A DNA stretch of 26,785 nt from a virus, in the IMG/VR virus record IMGVR_UViG_3300017746_000118, positions 1 to 26,785 of that record; one strand, 5' to 3'. The position numbers and the translations under genes were made by a program. The notes below the pieces were generated by a model. That model worked only from the letters and a program-made list of their open reading frames with translations. It did no database searches and was not told where the DNA came from. Positions 20,181 through 26,785 of the stretch are shown here, one piece after another (the first letter of the stretch is position 1; each line of letters begins with the position of its first letter).

Positions 20181-21416
20181 ATGTCATTGTATAATCCACC
20201 TAATGCTGGTTTTTCAAACCAGAATATAAACTCAGTAGGTTCTGAGTACGCAGCTACATACGGACACGATATTTCGTTGTTGGTACAAAAGCTGACTAAC
20301 CGAGCAATCTTTGATGCTGCACCTCAGCAGTTCATGGACCTCAAATTAATGAACATGGTTCCTGCAGAGCAAGTGAACTCTGATGAATTTTTCTATCAAG
20401 AAATGGGATATCAGCGTGAGCCTTTAACTGCTACTGTTATTTCAGCTGGAGTTACTGCTCCTGCACAGCAGACAATCACTGTTTCATCTGTAGCAAACAT
20501 CTCAACTAACACAATCATCTCTTACCCTGATGGGTCTAAAGGTAATGTTGTTGATATTCTTTCTGCTACATCTCAAATTGTTGTTGCTCCTTACTCTGGT
20601 GATTCTTTGCCAGCAGTTGCTGTAAACGATGTATTGGCTAACGTTTCAACTGTTGATTATGATGGTTCTGAAGGTTTTGCTCAGTATTTCCGTGCTTCAG
20701 TTATTGAGCGTAACAACTATGTTCAGTTGTTTAACAAAGCTATCCGTTACTCAGAAGTTGAGCTTCACAAGTTGAAAAACTTAGGAACTACTGACAACTT
20801 CCTAGAAATGGAAAGAAATGCAATGTTCAACCAACACCGAATTGACTTATCAAATGCTTTTTGGGCAGGTCAAAAAGGACAGGTTGTAACTGCAAACGGA
20901 ACAGTTGCTAAAACTACAGGTGGTGTTTACACTGCTATGGTTGATGCAGGCGCTCCTAACACAACTGCAACTACAGCTACTTTAGTTGATGCATTTGAGG
21001 ATATGGTTCTTTCTTCTGAATATGGAGATTACGGATCAGCTCGTATGGCGTTCATGACTCCAACTGTACACAGACAATTGTCTTTAGCGTACAAAGAAGA
21101 GTTAACTCGTTACGCTCCAAATGATGAAATCGCATTGTTGAACTTGAAAGAAGTTAACCTTGGTTCTTCTAGAATTGTACTTGTACCATTCAAGAGATTT
21201 GAGGATTCAGCTTCATTCCCAGCATCTTGGGCTAACAAGATCACAATCCTTGATATGAAAAACATCAAGAGAACTCAACTATGGGGTGAGCGTTCAGGAG
21301 ATACTTTAGCTTTAGCTGATGGTATTCCAAAGCGTTATGCTGATGTCTATGTTGGCTGCAACATGGGTATTAAGTTCCATAACCCACTAGCTTGTGCTTG
21401 GTTAGACTTAATCTAA
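20181..21416 (+). CDS. Major capsid protein
   Basis: A 411-aa HK97-fold-type capsid protein, called from position (after portal and scaffold), size, composition and codon use. It starts with a helical N-arm (YAATYGHDISLLVQKLTNRA). It continues with FFYQEMGYQREPLTATVISA and an inserted beta domain at about residues 85-160 (TITVSSVANISTNTIISYPD onward), then the spine-helix region RASVIERNNYVQLFNKAIRY. The C-terminal part has MAFMTPTVHRQLSLAYKEEL and VYVGCNMGIKFHNPLACAWL, as in other phage capsid proteins. CGT/CGA for Arg and GCT for Ala dominate, which suits very high expression. A strong terminator follows. No protease cleavage site is evident. Confidence 0.85.
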   Translation: MSLYNPPNAGFSNQNINSVGSEYAATYGHDISLLVQKLTNRAIFDAAPQQFMDLKLMNMVPAEQVNSDEFFYQEMGYQREPLTATVISAGVTAPAQQTITVSSVANISTNTIISYPDGSKGNVVDILSATSQIVVAPYSGDSLPAVAVNDVLANVSTVDYDGSEGFAQYFRASVIERNNYVQLFNKAIRYSEVELHKLKNLGTTDNFLEMERNAMFNQHRIDLSNAFWAGQKGQVVTANGTVAKTTGGVYTAMVDAGAPNTTATTATLVDAFEDMVLSSEYGDYGSARMAFMTPTVHRQLSLAYKEELTRYAPNDEIALLNLKEVNLGSSRIVLVPFKRFEDSASFPASWANKITILDMKNIKRTQLWGERSGDTLALADGIPKRYADVYVGCNMGIKFHNPLACAWLDLI

Positions 21417-21441
21417 TTAACTCAATAGTTAAAAACATAAG

Positions 21442-21464
21442 GGGGAGGTTCGCCTCCCCTTTTT
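21442..21464 (+). terminator. Intrinsic terminator after the capsid gene
   Basis: GGGGAGG (21442-21448), the stable loop TTCG, CCTCCCC (21453-21459), then TTTTT. This is a textbook rho-independent terminator, placed to cap capsid transcripts while letting some read-through reach the connector genes. Confidence 0.92.
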
Positions 21465-21477
21465 AATAAAAAACAAA

Positions 21478-22248
21478 ATGCCAGTAAAAAAAACAAACAA
21501 AAAAGAAGACGCTACTCCTCAAGAAACAAAAATTGAGGCGACTAGCGCACCAGAGGCTACAAAAGAAGAAAGTATGCCTGTATCATTAGTTCAGAAGCTA
21601 ATGCATGAAATGGAAGAAAAACTTTCAAACAAGTTTAAGAATCAAATTGATAAACTAAAGCTTCACAAAGCAAAAGAAGAGTTAGATGAAGATTTAGAAT
21701 ACGTTGAGGGTCTTGAGGATGATTGGTTAGAAAAACCAATAACATTCTTTGCTTTTTCCATGAGATACTCTATACACAGCGACAGAAGAAAAGGTCAAGA
21801 AGTTTTACCTCCATTTGGAGACCCAATTAAGTTTAAACCATTAATTAGACATAAAAGACCAGGAAGAGGCAAAGAAGTAGAGGTTGTTTCTGTGTCATCT
21901 GTAAGCGTACAGTCTAAACAAGTTGTTGAGTATTTAAGAGGTCATAGCCTCTTTGGTATTTATTTTTATGAAAACATGGAAAATGCTATGAATGTAGATT
22001 CTTCGTGGGCTCATAAAATGGTAGAAGCTCAAAGGTCTTTAGCTAGACTTTCTGATATGCAGATTGTGGCTAGAGCAAAACAAGAAGGAATATCTGTTAG
22101 TCAGAGTCCTGAAAAAATGAGAAGAGAGCTTTCTGAAATATTAGCCAAAAAAGCTCAAGATCAACATGAAAGAATTCTTAATCAAAGATTAAAATCTGCC
22201 GTGATTGATGAAAAAGGAAGAAGTGTAACCGAAGGAAAAATAGCATAA
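21478..22248 (+). CDS. Hypothetical protein after the capsid gene, 256 aa
   Basis: The N-terminal 35 residues are a disordered Lys/Glu/Thr-rich tail (MPVKKTNKKEDATPQETKIE). Next comes a coiled-coil stretch (LVQKLMHEMEEKLSNKFKNQ then IDKLKLHKAKEELDEDL) and a folded region (FFAFSMRYSIHSDRRKGQEV, PFGDPIKFKPLIRHKRPGRG) with basic patches, beta-like VEVVSVSSVSVQSKQVVEYL and helices (SLARLSDMQIVARAKQEGIS). It ends in a basic helical tail. It sits between the capsid gene and the first adaptor gene, so a head-completion or capsid-associated role fits. It ends as TAATG with the next gene. No family is recognised. Confidence 0.65.
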   Translation: MPVKKTNKKEDATPQETKIEATSAPEATKEESMPVSLVQKLMHEMEEKLSNKFKNQIDKLKLHKAKEELDEDLEYVEGLEDDWLEKPITFFAFSMRYSIHSDRRKGQEVLPPFGDPIKFKPLIRHKRPGRGKEVEVVSVSSVSVQSKQVVEYLRGHSLFGIYFYENMENAMNVDSSWAHKMVEAQRSLARLSDMQIVARAKQEGISVSQSPEKMRRELSEILAKKAQDQHERILNQRLKSAVIDEKGRSVTEGKIA

Positions 22249-23006
22249 TGAGTTTTACTGCCCAATCTTTAAGAGACCAATTAGCATTTGCATTAGATGC
22301 GGAAAATTCAGATCACTATAGAGATGATTTGGATTATATACCATCTATAAACGCTGCGATGAAATGGCTTACAGCCGTTGTTAATTCTGCTTTTGGTGAA
22401 AATAAGATTGGGGAGGAGTTTTTTCGTGAATTATCGTACTCAGGGGTGTTTCGTACAAGTAACACCTCTAGAGTATCTTTAGATGTTTTTCCTACTGAGG
22501 TATGGACAGTATTAGCTGTAATGGCTTTACCAACAACAGAGTCTAATGGAGGCACACCTCCTGCAACCCCAGACAACACCAGAAGCTATCATTTGAGTGA
22601 CTTAATACATGTGTCTTCATTAAACGCATGTAAAAGAGTTAGTATTGAATCTTGGACTGACGGCCTGTTTAACCCTACGGAAGCAGGATACGAAGGAGAC
22701 CAAATATGTGATGAGTTAAAACTTTATTCATATCTACAGCCTATAAACTACAGAAGTGTTTCTAGGGGTGAAACTTCTCAGGAAATAGAAATAAGACCTA
22801 CCGTAAAAAATGGAAAAGTTACAGTTTTTTGGGCTAAGAAACCAGACGAGATAACTTCATTATCTCAGCAAATAGATTTCCCAAACAGTGTATTTCAGTT
22901 GCTTTTTGATAAGGCTCTAAACTACATAGCCTACAAGCAAGGAGACCAAACAACCATATACGGAGTTACAAATAACGATATACAACAACTATTAACAGTA
23001 TTATAA
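22248..23006 (+). CDS. Head-tail adaptor/ring-like protein 1
   Basis: A 252-aa protein with the architecture of podovirus connector proteins (P22 gp4/T7 gp11-like). The N-terminal helices (YIPSINAAMKWLTAVVNSAF) precede a beta-rich domain (SGVFRTSNTSRVSLDVFPTE, VWTVLAVMALP, then SQEIEIRPTVKNGKVTVFWA). The C-terminal helices read PNSVFQLLFDKALNYIAYKQ, GDQTTIYGVTNNDIQQLL. This helix-sheet-helix layout with a terminal helical pair is common to adaptor proteins that extend the portal ring. The following two genes have similar layout and the same spacing. The call rests on recalled pattern and context, not on a search. Confidence 0.55.
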   Translation: MSFTAQSLRDQLAFALDAENSDHYRDDLDYIPSINAAMKWLTAVVNSAFGENKIGEEFFRELSYSGVFRTSNTSRVSLDVFPTEVWTVLAVMALPTTESNGGTPPATPDNTRSYHLSDLIHVSSLNACKRVSIESWTDGLFNPTEAGYEGDQICDELKLYSYLQPINYRSVSRGETSQEIEIRPTVKNGKVTVFWAKKPDEITSLSQQIDFPNSVFQLLFDKALNYIAYKQGDQTTIYGVTNNDIQQLLTVL

Positions 23007-23007
23007 A

Positions 23008-23721
23008 ATGACATACAGATACGTTGCATACGACATACAAAAGAATTTATACGCATCATTTGACGATGCTGATTTTACTATAAATCAAGTTTTATTTTGG
23101 GTATCTGTATTTGCAAACAAACTTAGAGTTCAGCATCAATTAGCAACGAATTCTGATTTATTTACCTCTACCTTTTCTTCAGTAGCGGTAAAAGAAGACA
23201 CAAAAGGAAGAAAGTATATAGACCTACCCGTTCAAGTAATGGACTTGCCTAACAATGGAGGTATTATATATATAACTTACAATGAAGAGACTTGCGATTG
23301 TGCAGGTCCTGCGTTTGCACAGGTTTGGTTTCAAGGCACAAGCGTTGGAGCTGTTCAACAATTATACATGGATGAGTACACTAAGCCTTCCGCTAAGAAT
23401 CCATACTTTTACAGAGTAGGTCACAGGGCAGACAGTACAGATGTAAATAGGCTTTACCTGTTAGGTGTTGAGTGTGCCCCTGTTAAAACTGTAGAGTTAG
23501 CAGTTAAATCAAGCATAGATCCTAGACAGATTTGCGATTTAGACGCAGATATACCTCTTCCAGACGAACTCATACAAGACCTTATAACAGGTGTCCTTCA
23601 GTTAGGTAAATTCATAATGATGGTTCCTGAAGAAACAACAAACGATGGAGCCGATGAAACTGAACCTCCAACGCCAAACTACGTAGGAAGACCTAAGCTA
23701 CCTCAAACCGCTAAAAAATAA
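23008..23721 (+). CDS. Head-tail adaptor/ring-like protein 2
   Basis: A 237-aa protein starting one base after the previous stop. The N-terminal helix part (YDIQKNLYASFDDADFTINQ then VLFWVSVFANKLRVQHQLAT) is followed by a beta domain (RKYIDLPVQVMDLPNNGGII and YITYNEETCDCAGPAFAQVW) and a C-terminal helix pair (PLPDELIQDLITGVLQLGKF), after which it ends in a disordered Glu/Pro-rich tail (EETTNDGADETEPPTPN). The helix-strand-helix plan matches ring proteins in the connectors of crAss-like and other podoviruses. Cys-Asp-Cys near residue 95 is unusual for a virion protein. The exact ring cannot be assigned. Confidence 0.5.
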   Translation: MTYRYVAYDIQKNLYASFDDADFTINQVLFWVSVFANKLRVQHQLATNSDLFTSTFSSVAVKEDTKGRKYIDLPVQVMDLPNNGGIIYITYNEETCDCAGPAFAQVWFQGTSVGAVQQLYMDEYTKPSAKNPYFYRVGHRADSTDVNRLYLLGVECAPVKTVELAVKSSIDPRQICDLDADIPLPDELIQDLITGVLQLGKFIMMVPEETTNDGADETEPPTPNYVGRPKLPQTAKK

Positions 23722-23726
23722 AAATA

Positions 23727-24497
23727 ATGAATGCTAACGACTTTGTATCAATAGACCACATATTAGCAGACGTTACAGCTACTGTTAACGATGCTGAATA
23801 TAAAAAAGGATTTTCTAAAGGATGGTATGTGTCTAGAATACAAGACGCTATGCAAGAGCTTTCTTTTGATACTTTTTGGCTAAAAATACAACAAGATATA
23901 GAAATTCCAGAGTCATGTCAAATACCCATGCCTAAAAACGTATTTAACATAAGAGAGATATATCTTTATAGCGGCACTATATGCGAGCCAGAAAGCAGTC
24001 AGGTTGTTTACTGGAAAAGACTTTTTAATAACACATCTAGCGGAGGAGGATACACCGCCAAAGTGAAAGATGATGGAAGTAATCCTGGAGACTTGTTTCA
24101 GCCAAATCAGAGAATATACAATAGAAACGTTGGTGGATTTTATGGTCCAAAATACTATTACAACGTTATGAATGGATTGCTAATGTTAAGTGAAACATGT
24201 AAGGGGTATGCCAATATAAGAGTTGTATACAACGGAATGGGCGTAGAGAACGGAGACATGCCTGTGATACCCAGATTTTTTGAAAGAGCTGTGGTTGATT
24301 ATGTGGAAGAGAGATTTTACAATGCAATGAAATCTAGAGACCCAAGAACATTTAGAAGCTTATGGAGCGACTCTTTTAGTAGATTAAACGATTTAAGAAA
24401 CGGAAGCTGGAACAAGGCAAGGAAAAGAATTAAAGCTATGGATTCTCAAGAAAAAGAATCTATGGAAGAGTATATAAGTTCAATGTATCATAAGTAA
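23727..24497 (+). CDS. Head-tail adaptor/ring-like protein 3
   Basis: A 256-aa protein. The N-terminal helices (YKKGFSKGWYVSRIQDAMQE then LSFDTFWLKIQQDIEIPESC) are followed by MPKNVFNIREIYLYSGTICE, then a glycine/asparagine-rich loop, beta segments (FYGPKYYYNVMNGLLMLSET, ANIRVVYNGMGVENGDMPVI) and the C-terminal helices PRFFERAVVDYVEERFYNAM. The order helix, beta sandwich, helix is again that of portal-proximal adaptors such as those in T7 gp11 and P22 gp4 families. It overlaps the next gene by one base (TAATG). The role as a connector or tail-nozzle subunit is inferred. Confidence 0.5.
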   Translation: MNANDFVSIDHILADVTATVNDAEYKKGFSKGWYVSRIQDAMQELSFDTFWLKIQQDIEIPESCQIPMPKNVFNIREIYLYSGTICEPESSQVVYWKRLFNNTSSGGGYTAKVKDDGSNPGDLFQPNQRIYNRNVGGFYGPKYYYNVMNGLLMLSETCKGYANIRVVYNGMGVENGDMPVIPRFFERAVVDYVEERFYNAMKSRDPRTFRSLWSDSFSRLNDLRNGSWNKARKRIKAMDSQEKESMEEYISSMYHK

Positions 24498-24889
24498 TGG
24501 CTATAGCTAAAAAGAAAAATCAAGCGCTTTGGAATAGAATTAAATCTAGAATCAAGGCAGGAAGCAAAGGAGGTAGGCCAGGACAGTGGTCCGCTCGTAA
24601 GGCTCAGTTAGCTGTTCTTGCTTACAAAAAAGCAGGAGGAGGATATTCTGGAAAGAAGTCTTCAAAGAATAGCTTAAAGAAATGGACTAAGCAAAAATGG
24701 AGAACCCCTAGCGGCAAAAAGTCTAAAGATACAGGAGAGGTTTATGCACCTTCCAAAACTATAAGCAAACTAAAGAGTACGGCATCAGGGAGAAAGAAGC
24801 TTGCCTCTGCTAACAAAAAGAAAAGGGCTGCAACGCGAAAAGGAAAGCAGCACGCTAGTCACGGATTACATAAAGGTAAAAAAAGATAA
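24497..24889 (+). CDS. Small highly basic protein, DUF5872-like (tentative)
   Basis: A 130-aa protein with about a third Lys/Arg. It has Trp and Gly/Lys motifs: WSARKAQLAVLAYKKAGGGY, then SLKKWTKQKWRTPSGKKSKD and TGEVYAPSKTISKLKSTASG, ending in a Lys-rich tail (KKKRAATRKGKQHASHGLHK). The run KKWTKQKWRTPSGKKSKDTG resembles, as I recall it, a small domain of unknown function found in phages and large eukaryotic viruses (DUF5872). It would bind nucleic acid by charge. It is read with the connector genes and may travel in the virion with the DNA or act as a linker. The function is unknown. Confidence 0.55.
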   Translation: MAIAKKKNQALWNRIKSRIKAGSKGGRPGQWSARKAQLAVLAYKKAGGGYSGKKSSKNSLKKWTKQKWRTPSGKKSKDTGEVYAPSKTISKLKSTASGRKKLASANKKKRAATRKGKQHASHGLHKGKKR

Positions 24890-24890
24890 T

Positions 24891-25190
24891 ATGGCAACTC
24901 GAGTAGATAAAAGTAAAATGGCTTGTAATAAGCCTAGAAGTTCAACAAGACCAGGCAAAAAAAGAATGGTTAAAGCCTGTGAGGGTGGCAGGGAAAAAAT
25001 AATTCACTTTGGTGCGAAAGGGTATGGACATAACTATTCATCTGCAGCTAGAAAATCATTCAAAGCTAGACACAAGTGTAGCACTAGAACTTCTAAGCTT
25101 ACAGCGTCTTATTGGGCTTGTAAGAACCTTTGGGCAGGTAAAGGTGGCTCTAAAAAGAGTTCGCCTAAAAGCAGAAGAGGTAAATACTAA
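24891..25190 (+). CDS. Small basic Cys/Trp-containing protein, 99 aa
   Basis: A basic protein with a recognisable core: GREKIIHFGAKGYGHNYSSA, RKSFKARHKCSTRTSKLTAS and YWACKNLWAGKGGSKKSS. The pattern KSFxARHKCxxxxxKLTAxYWACKxLW recurs in small proteins of many tailed phages of aquatic bacteria, as I recall, with no settled function. Four cysteines (11, 30, 62 and 76) and the aromatic pairs suggest a small zinc- or disulfide-stabilised fold. It starts one base after the previous stop and overlaps the next gene as TAATG. It may be virion-associated, as it lies in the connector/tail operon. Confidence 0.65.
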   Translation: MATRVDKSKMACNKPRSSTRPGKKRMVKACEGGREKIIHFGAKGYGHNYSSAARKSFKARHKCSTRTSKLTASYWACKNLWAGKGGSKKSSPKSRRGKY

Positions 25191-25354
25191 TGAAGGATAG
25201 AGGGGTAGGAGATACTTTAGAGCGAATACTCAAAGCGACAACAATAGATAAAATCGCTAAATTTGCTTTAGGTGATGATTGCGGTTGTGAAGATAGGAGA
25301 GATTACCTAAACAAAAAACTACCATACAAAAAGAAAGATGAGAAAAAGCCATAA
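25190..25354 (+). CDS. Small conserved phage protein with a DCGC motif, 54 aa
   Basis: The ATG at 25190 overlaps the preceding stop. The sequence MKDRGVGDTLERILKATTID leads into a helix, then KIAKFALGDDCGCEDRRDYL and NKKLPYKKKDEKKP. The combination GDT...KAT...I...ALGxDCGCxxRxxxLNxxLPY is a signature I recall from tiny proteins in tailed phages of marine and environmental bacteria. The CxC could bind metal or form a disulfide. Its place just before the muzzle/tail-like gene, and its overlap with that gene's start, suggest a role in tail or connector assembly. The function is unknown. Confidence 0.65.
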   Translation: MKDRGVGDTLERILKATTIDKIAKFALGDDCGCEDRRDYLNKKLPYKKKDEKKP

Positions 25355-26785
25355 GCAAGACGCTAAGACATATCAAAAAGGAATAAACTCAGATCAAAAC
25401 AAAGAGTTCTTAGGAGGTTCAAAAGATGGAGACCATGTTGATGCATTAAACATGCGTAGTGTTTCTATGGATGGGGATAACTTTGCAAAGAAAAAGATAA
25501 AAGGAGAGTCTTCTGTATATCCACTTGTAGATAATAGATGCTTAACCGTTCCTTCTATAACTTTAGACGATTCATACGACTGTATGATGGCTCAAGAAAT
25601 AAATGGTTACATAGTTGAGATTTGGGCATCTAAAACACCATCAATAAACAACAAGTATCCATTTATGAGAGTGAATGGCAAGATTGTTTTATATAGCGAA
25701 AACTTTCCTATAGATGTAGAGCATCCGCTTCAATATGACAAAAACGAAAACTGTCCTGGAGGCGAGATATACATAACAAACAACAACACTCCTCCAATGG
25801 TATTTTCATTGAAGGACATTATGCTTAACGGTGGATTAGATTATGGAAGCGAAGTGGCGGCTTGTACTCCTAAATACTTTTTAGATTTTAATATAGAAAA
25901 CTTTACTGTTCCTCCTTCTGCAATACTTTACAAACCAGCATTTATATCTCAGGTAACAGGAACAACAGGTTATGATTTTGTAGCGGGTACTTTAGGGCTG
26001 TGTGTCGGTAGTTATTCATATTCATACAGACTTGTAGATGAGTCAGGAGAAAGAACAGGATTCTCTCCTATAACAGAGCTTATACCTGTTGTCAGAAACA
26101 ACAGCAATCAGTTTGATCCTCAGTTTCCGCATTCAAGAACCTTTTCAAGTCAGCCTGACATTACTTCTTCAACGATATATGGAAACCATTTAAAAATAAG
26201 ATACGACAATCCAAACGGATTTACATTTTTAGAATTAAGAAGAGATTCTTGGAACTCTGGAAGCGTGATAGGAGCACCTCCTGTTTCTGAAATAATAGCT
26301 AGTATTCCTATAGGTGAAAACATGTCTGTAATAGATGTTCTTGATAGGGCTGAGGCTGGATTCTCTGGATCTGAAATACTAGACCTAGAAGAGCAAACAA
26401 ACACATATTCTTCTATTAGAAGAGCAAAGTCAATAAGGTATTTTAATGAAAGGTTGTACCTTATGAATGTAGGATACGATTCTAAAAATATAGACAACGA
26501 TGTGACGTTTTACGGAAGTAGTAATTTTGTGTTTCCTACTATAGAAAACATGGGAAGACCTGGACATAAACATGTATATAACTCTGCTATGTACAAGTCT
26601 AACATGAGGGGTGAAAAAACAGGTTTTGGAGTTGTTATTTTTGACTCTGATAATAATGCTTCTTTCGTAAAACAAATAACAGGAGCTGAAAATTTTGAGT
26701 TCCCAAACAGAAGGGATGAGACCAGTACAGATACAAACAATACATCATACAAGGGTGTTGTAAGATGTGCTAATTCAGGAACAGA
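25338..26785 (+). CDS. Tail-tube or muzzle-like protein (crAss-like stabilisation protein family), partial
   Basis: A long gene starting inside the previous one and running off the right edge after 482 codons. The N-terminus (KSHKQDAKTYQKGINSDQNK, then EFLGGSKDGDHVDALNMRSV) has the form seen in crAss-like stabilisation or muzzle proteins: a short basic lead, then an 'xG.N.D..... L..GxxxDALN' pattern. Repeated beta domains follow: YSYRLVDESGERTGFSPITE, HLKIRYDNPNGFTFLELRRD and SIRRAKSIRYFNERLYLMNV, which read like immunoglobulin- or propeller-type tail repeats. No membrane segment or enzyme motif is visible. The role as a tail-nozzle component is inferred from that resemblance and from the preceding adaptor genes. 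Confidence 0.65.
   Translation, partial: MRKSHKQDAKTYQKGINSDQNKEFLGGSKDGDHVDALNMRSVSMDGDNFAKKKIKGESSVYPLVDNRCLTVPSITLDDSYDCMMAQEINGYIVEIWASKTPSINNKYPFMRVNGKIVLYSENFPIDVEHPLQYDKNENCPGGEIYITNNNTPPMVFSLKDIMLNGGLDYGSEVAACTPKYFLDFNIENFTVPPSAILYKPAFISQVTGTTGYDFVAGTLGLCVGSYSYSYRLVDESGERTGFSPITELIPVVRNNSNQFDPQFPHSRTFSSQPDITSSTIYGNHLKIRYDNPNGFTFLELRRDSWNSGSVIGAPPVSEIIASIPIGENMSVIDVLDRAEAGFSGSEILDLEEQTNTYSSIRRAKSIRYFNERLYLMNVGYDSKNIDNDVTFYGSSNFVFPTIENMGRPGHKHVYNSAMYKSNMRGEKTGFGVVIFDSDNNASFVKQITGAENFEFPNRRDETSTDTNNTSYKGVVRCANSGT

Noticed and set aside
1-26785. CRISPR array, integrase, attachment site, insertion sequence, rRNA or full tRNA
   Set aside because: I saw no regularly spaced repeats with unique spacers, no recombinase or transposase motifs and no complete tRNA fold. 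The dyad array is too short and unevenly spaced to be CRISPR.

Overview
The window looks like part of a tailed-phage genome from a Bacteroidota (probably flavobacterial) host. It is AT-rich and gene-dense, genes often overlap as ATGA or TAATG, and clear Shine-Dalgarno sites are rare. The box TATATTTG, which fits the Bacteroidota -7 consensus TAnnTTTG, precedes most transcription units. The head and connector genes (large terminase, P22-like portal, scaffold, major capsid protein, three adaptor/ring-like proteins, then a long tail-tube or muzzle-like protein) suggest a podovirus related to crAss-like phages. That placement is inference from protein character and gene order, not from a search. 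Genes end normally on all three stop codons, so I see no sign of stop-codon recoding.

Layout. 1-2682 (minus strand): a compact leftward early operon of very small genes, many below 60 codons, mostly overlapping. They include tiny membrane proteins and three neighbours that share a KTTTKIV-type N-terminal motif. 2683-4083: a 1.4-kb control region with a strong leftward promoter (3356-3387), a roughly 670-base leader, a direct repeat of about 29 bases, and an array of TTAGTGT/ACACTAA dyads that could be operators or origin iterons. 4084-6629 (plus): HNH nuclease, RepL-like winged-helix protein, metallophosphoesterase, a lysine-rich repeat protein and two tiny basic proteins. 6633-8696: large terminase subunit. 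8740-13518: four tandem fibre proteins, each ending in a Peptidase_S74-type chaperone with its Ser-Lys dyad, then two small proteins. 13484-14917 (minus): a three-gene island with a PD-(D/E)XK nuclease, its own promoter and a terminator-like hairpin in its leader. 15283-16089: an unidentified, probably abundant virion protein as a near-monocistronic unit. 16154-26785: portal, scaffold, capsid, connector and tail genes, cut by the window edge.

How it works together. Early transcription probably runs left from the control region, and the structural genes are read rightward. The RepL-like and HNH genes sit next to the repeats, which fits an origin there. TerL, portal, scaffold and capsid protein build and fill the head, the adaptor proteins and the muzzle-like protein form the tail, and the four S74 proteins provide trimeric fibres. 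The most unusual items are the four-copy mosaic fibre cassette, the dyad array with paired direct repeats, the trio of small proteins sharing a motif and leader elements, the attenuator-like leader of the nuclease island, and the abundant unknown structural protein.
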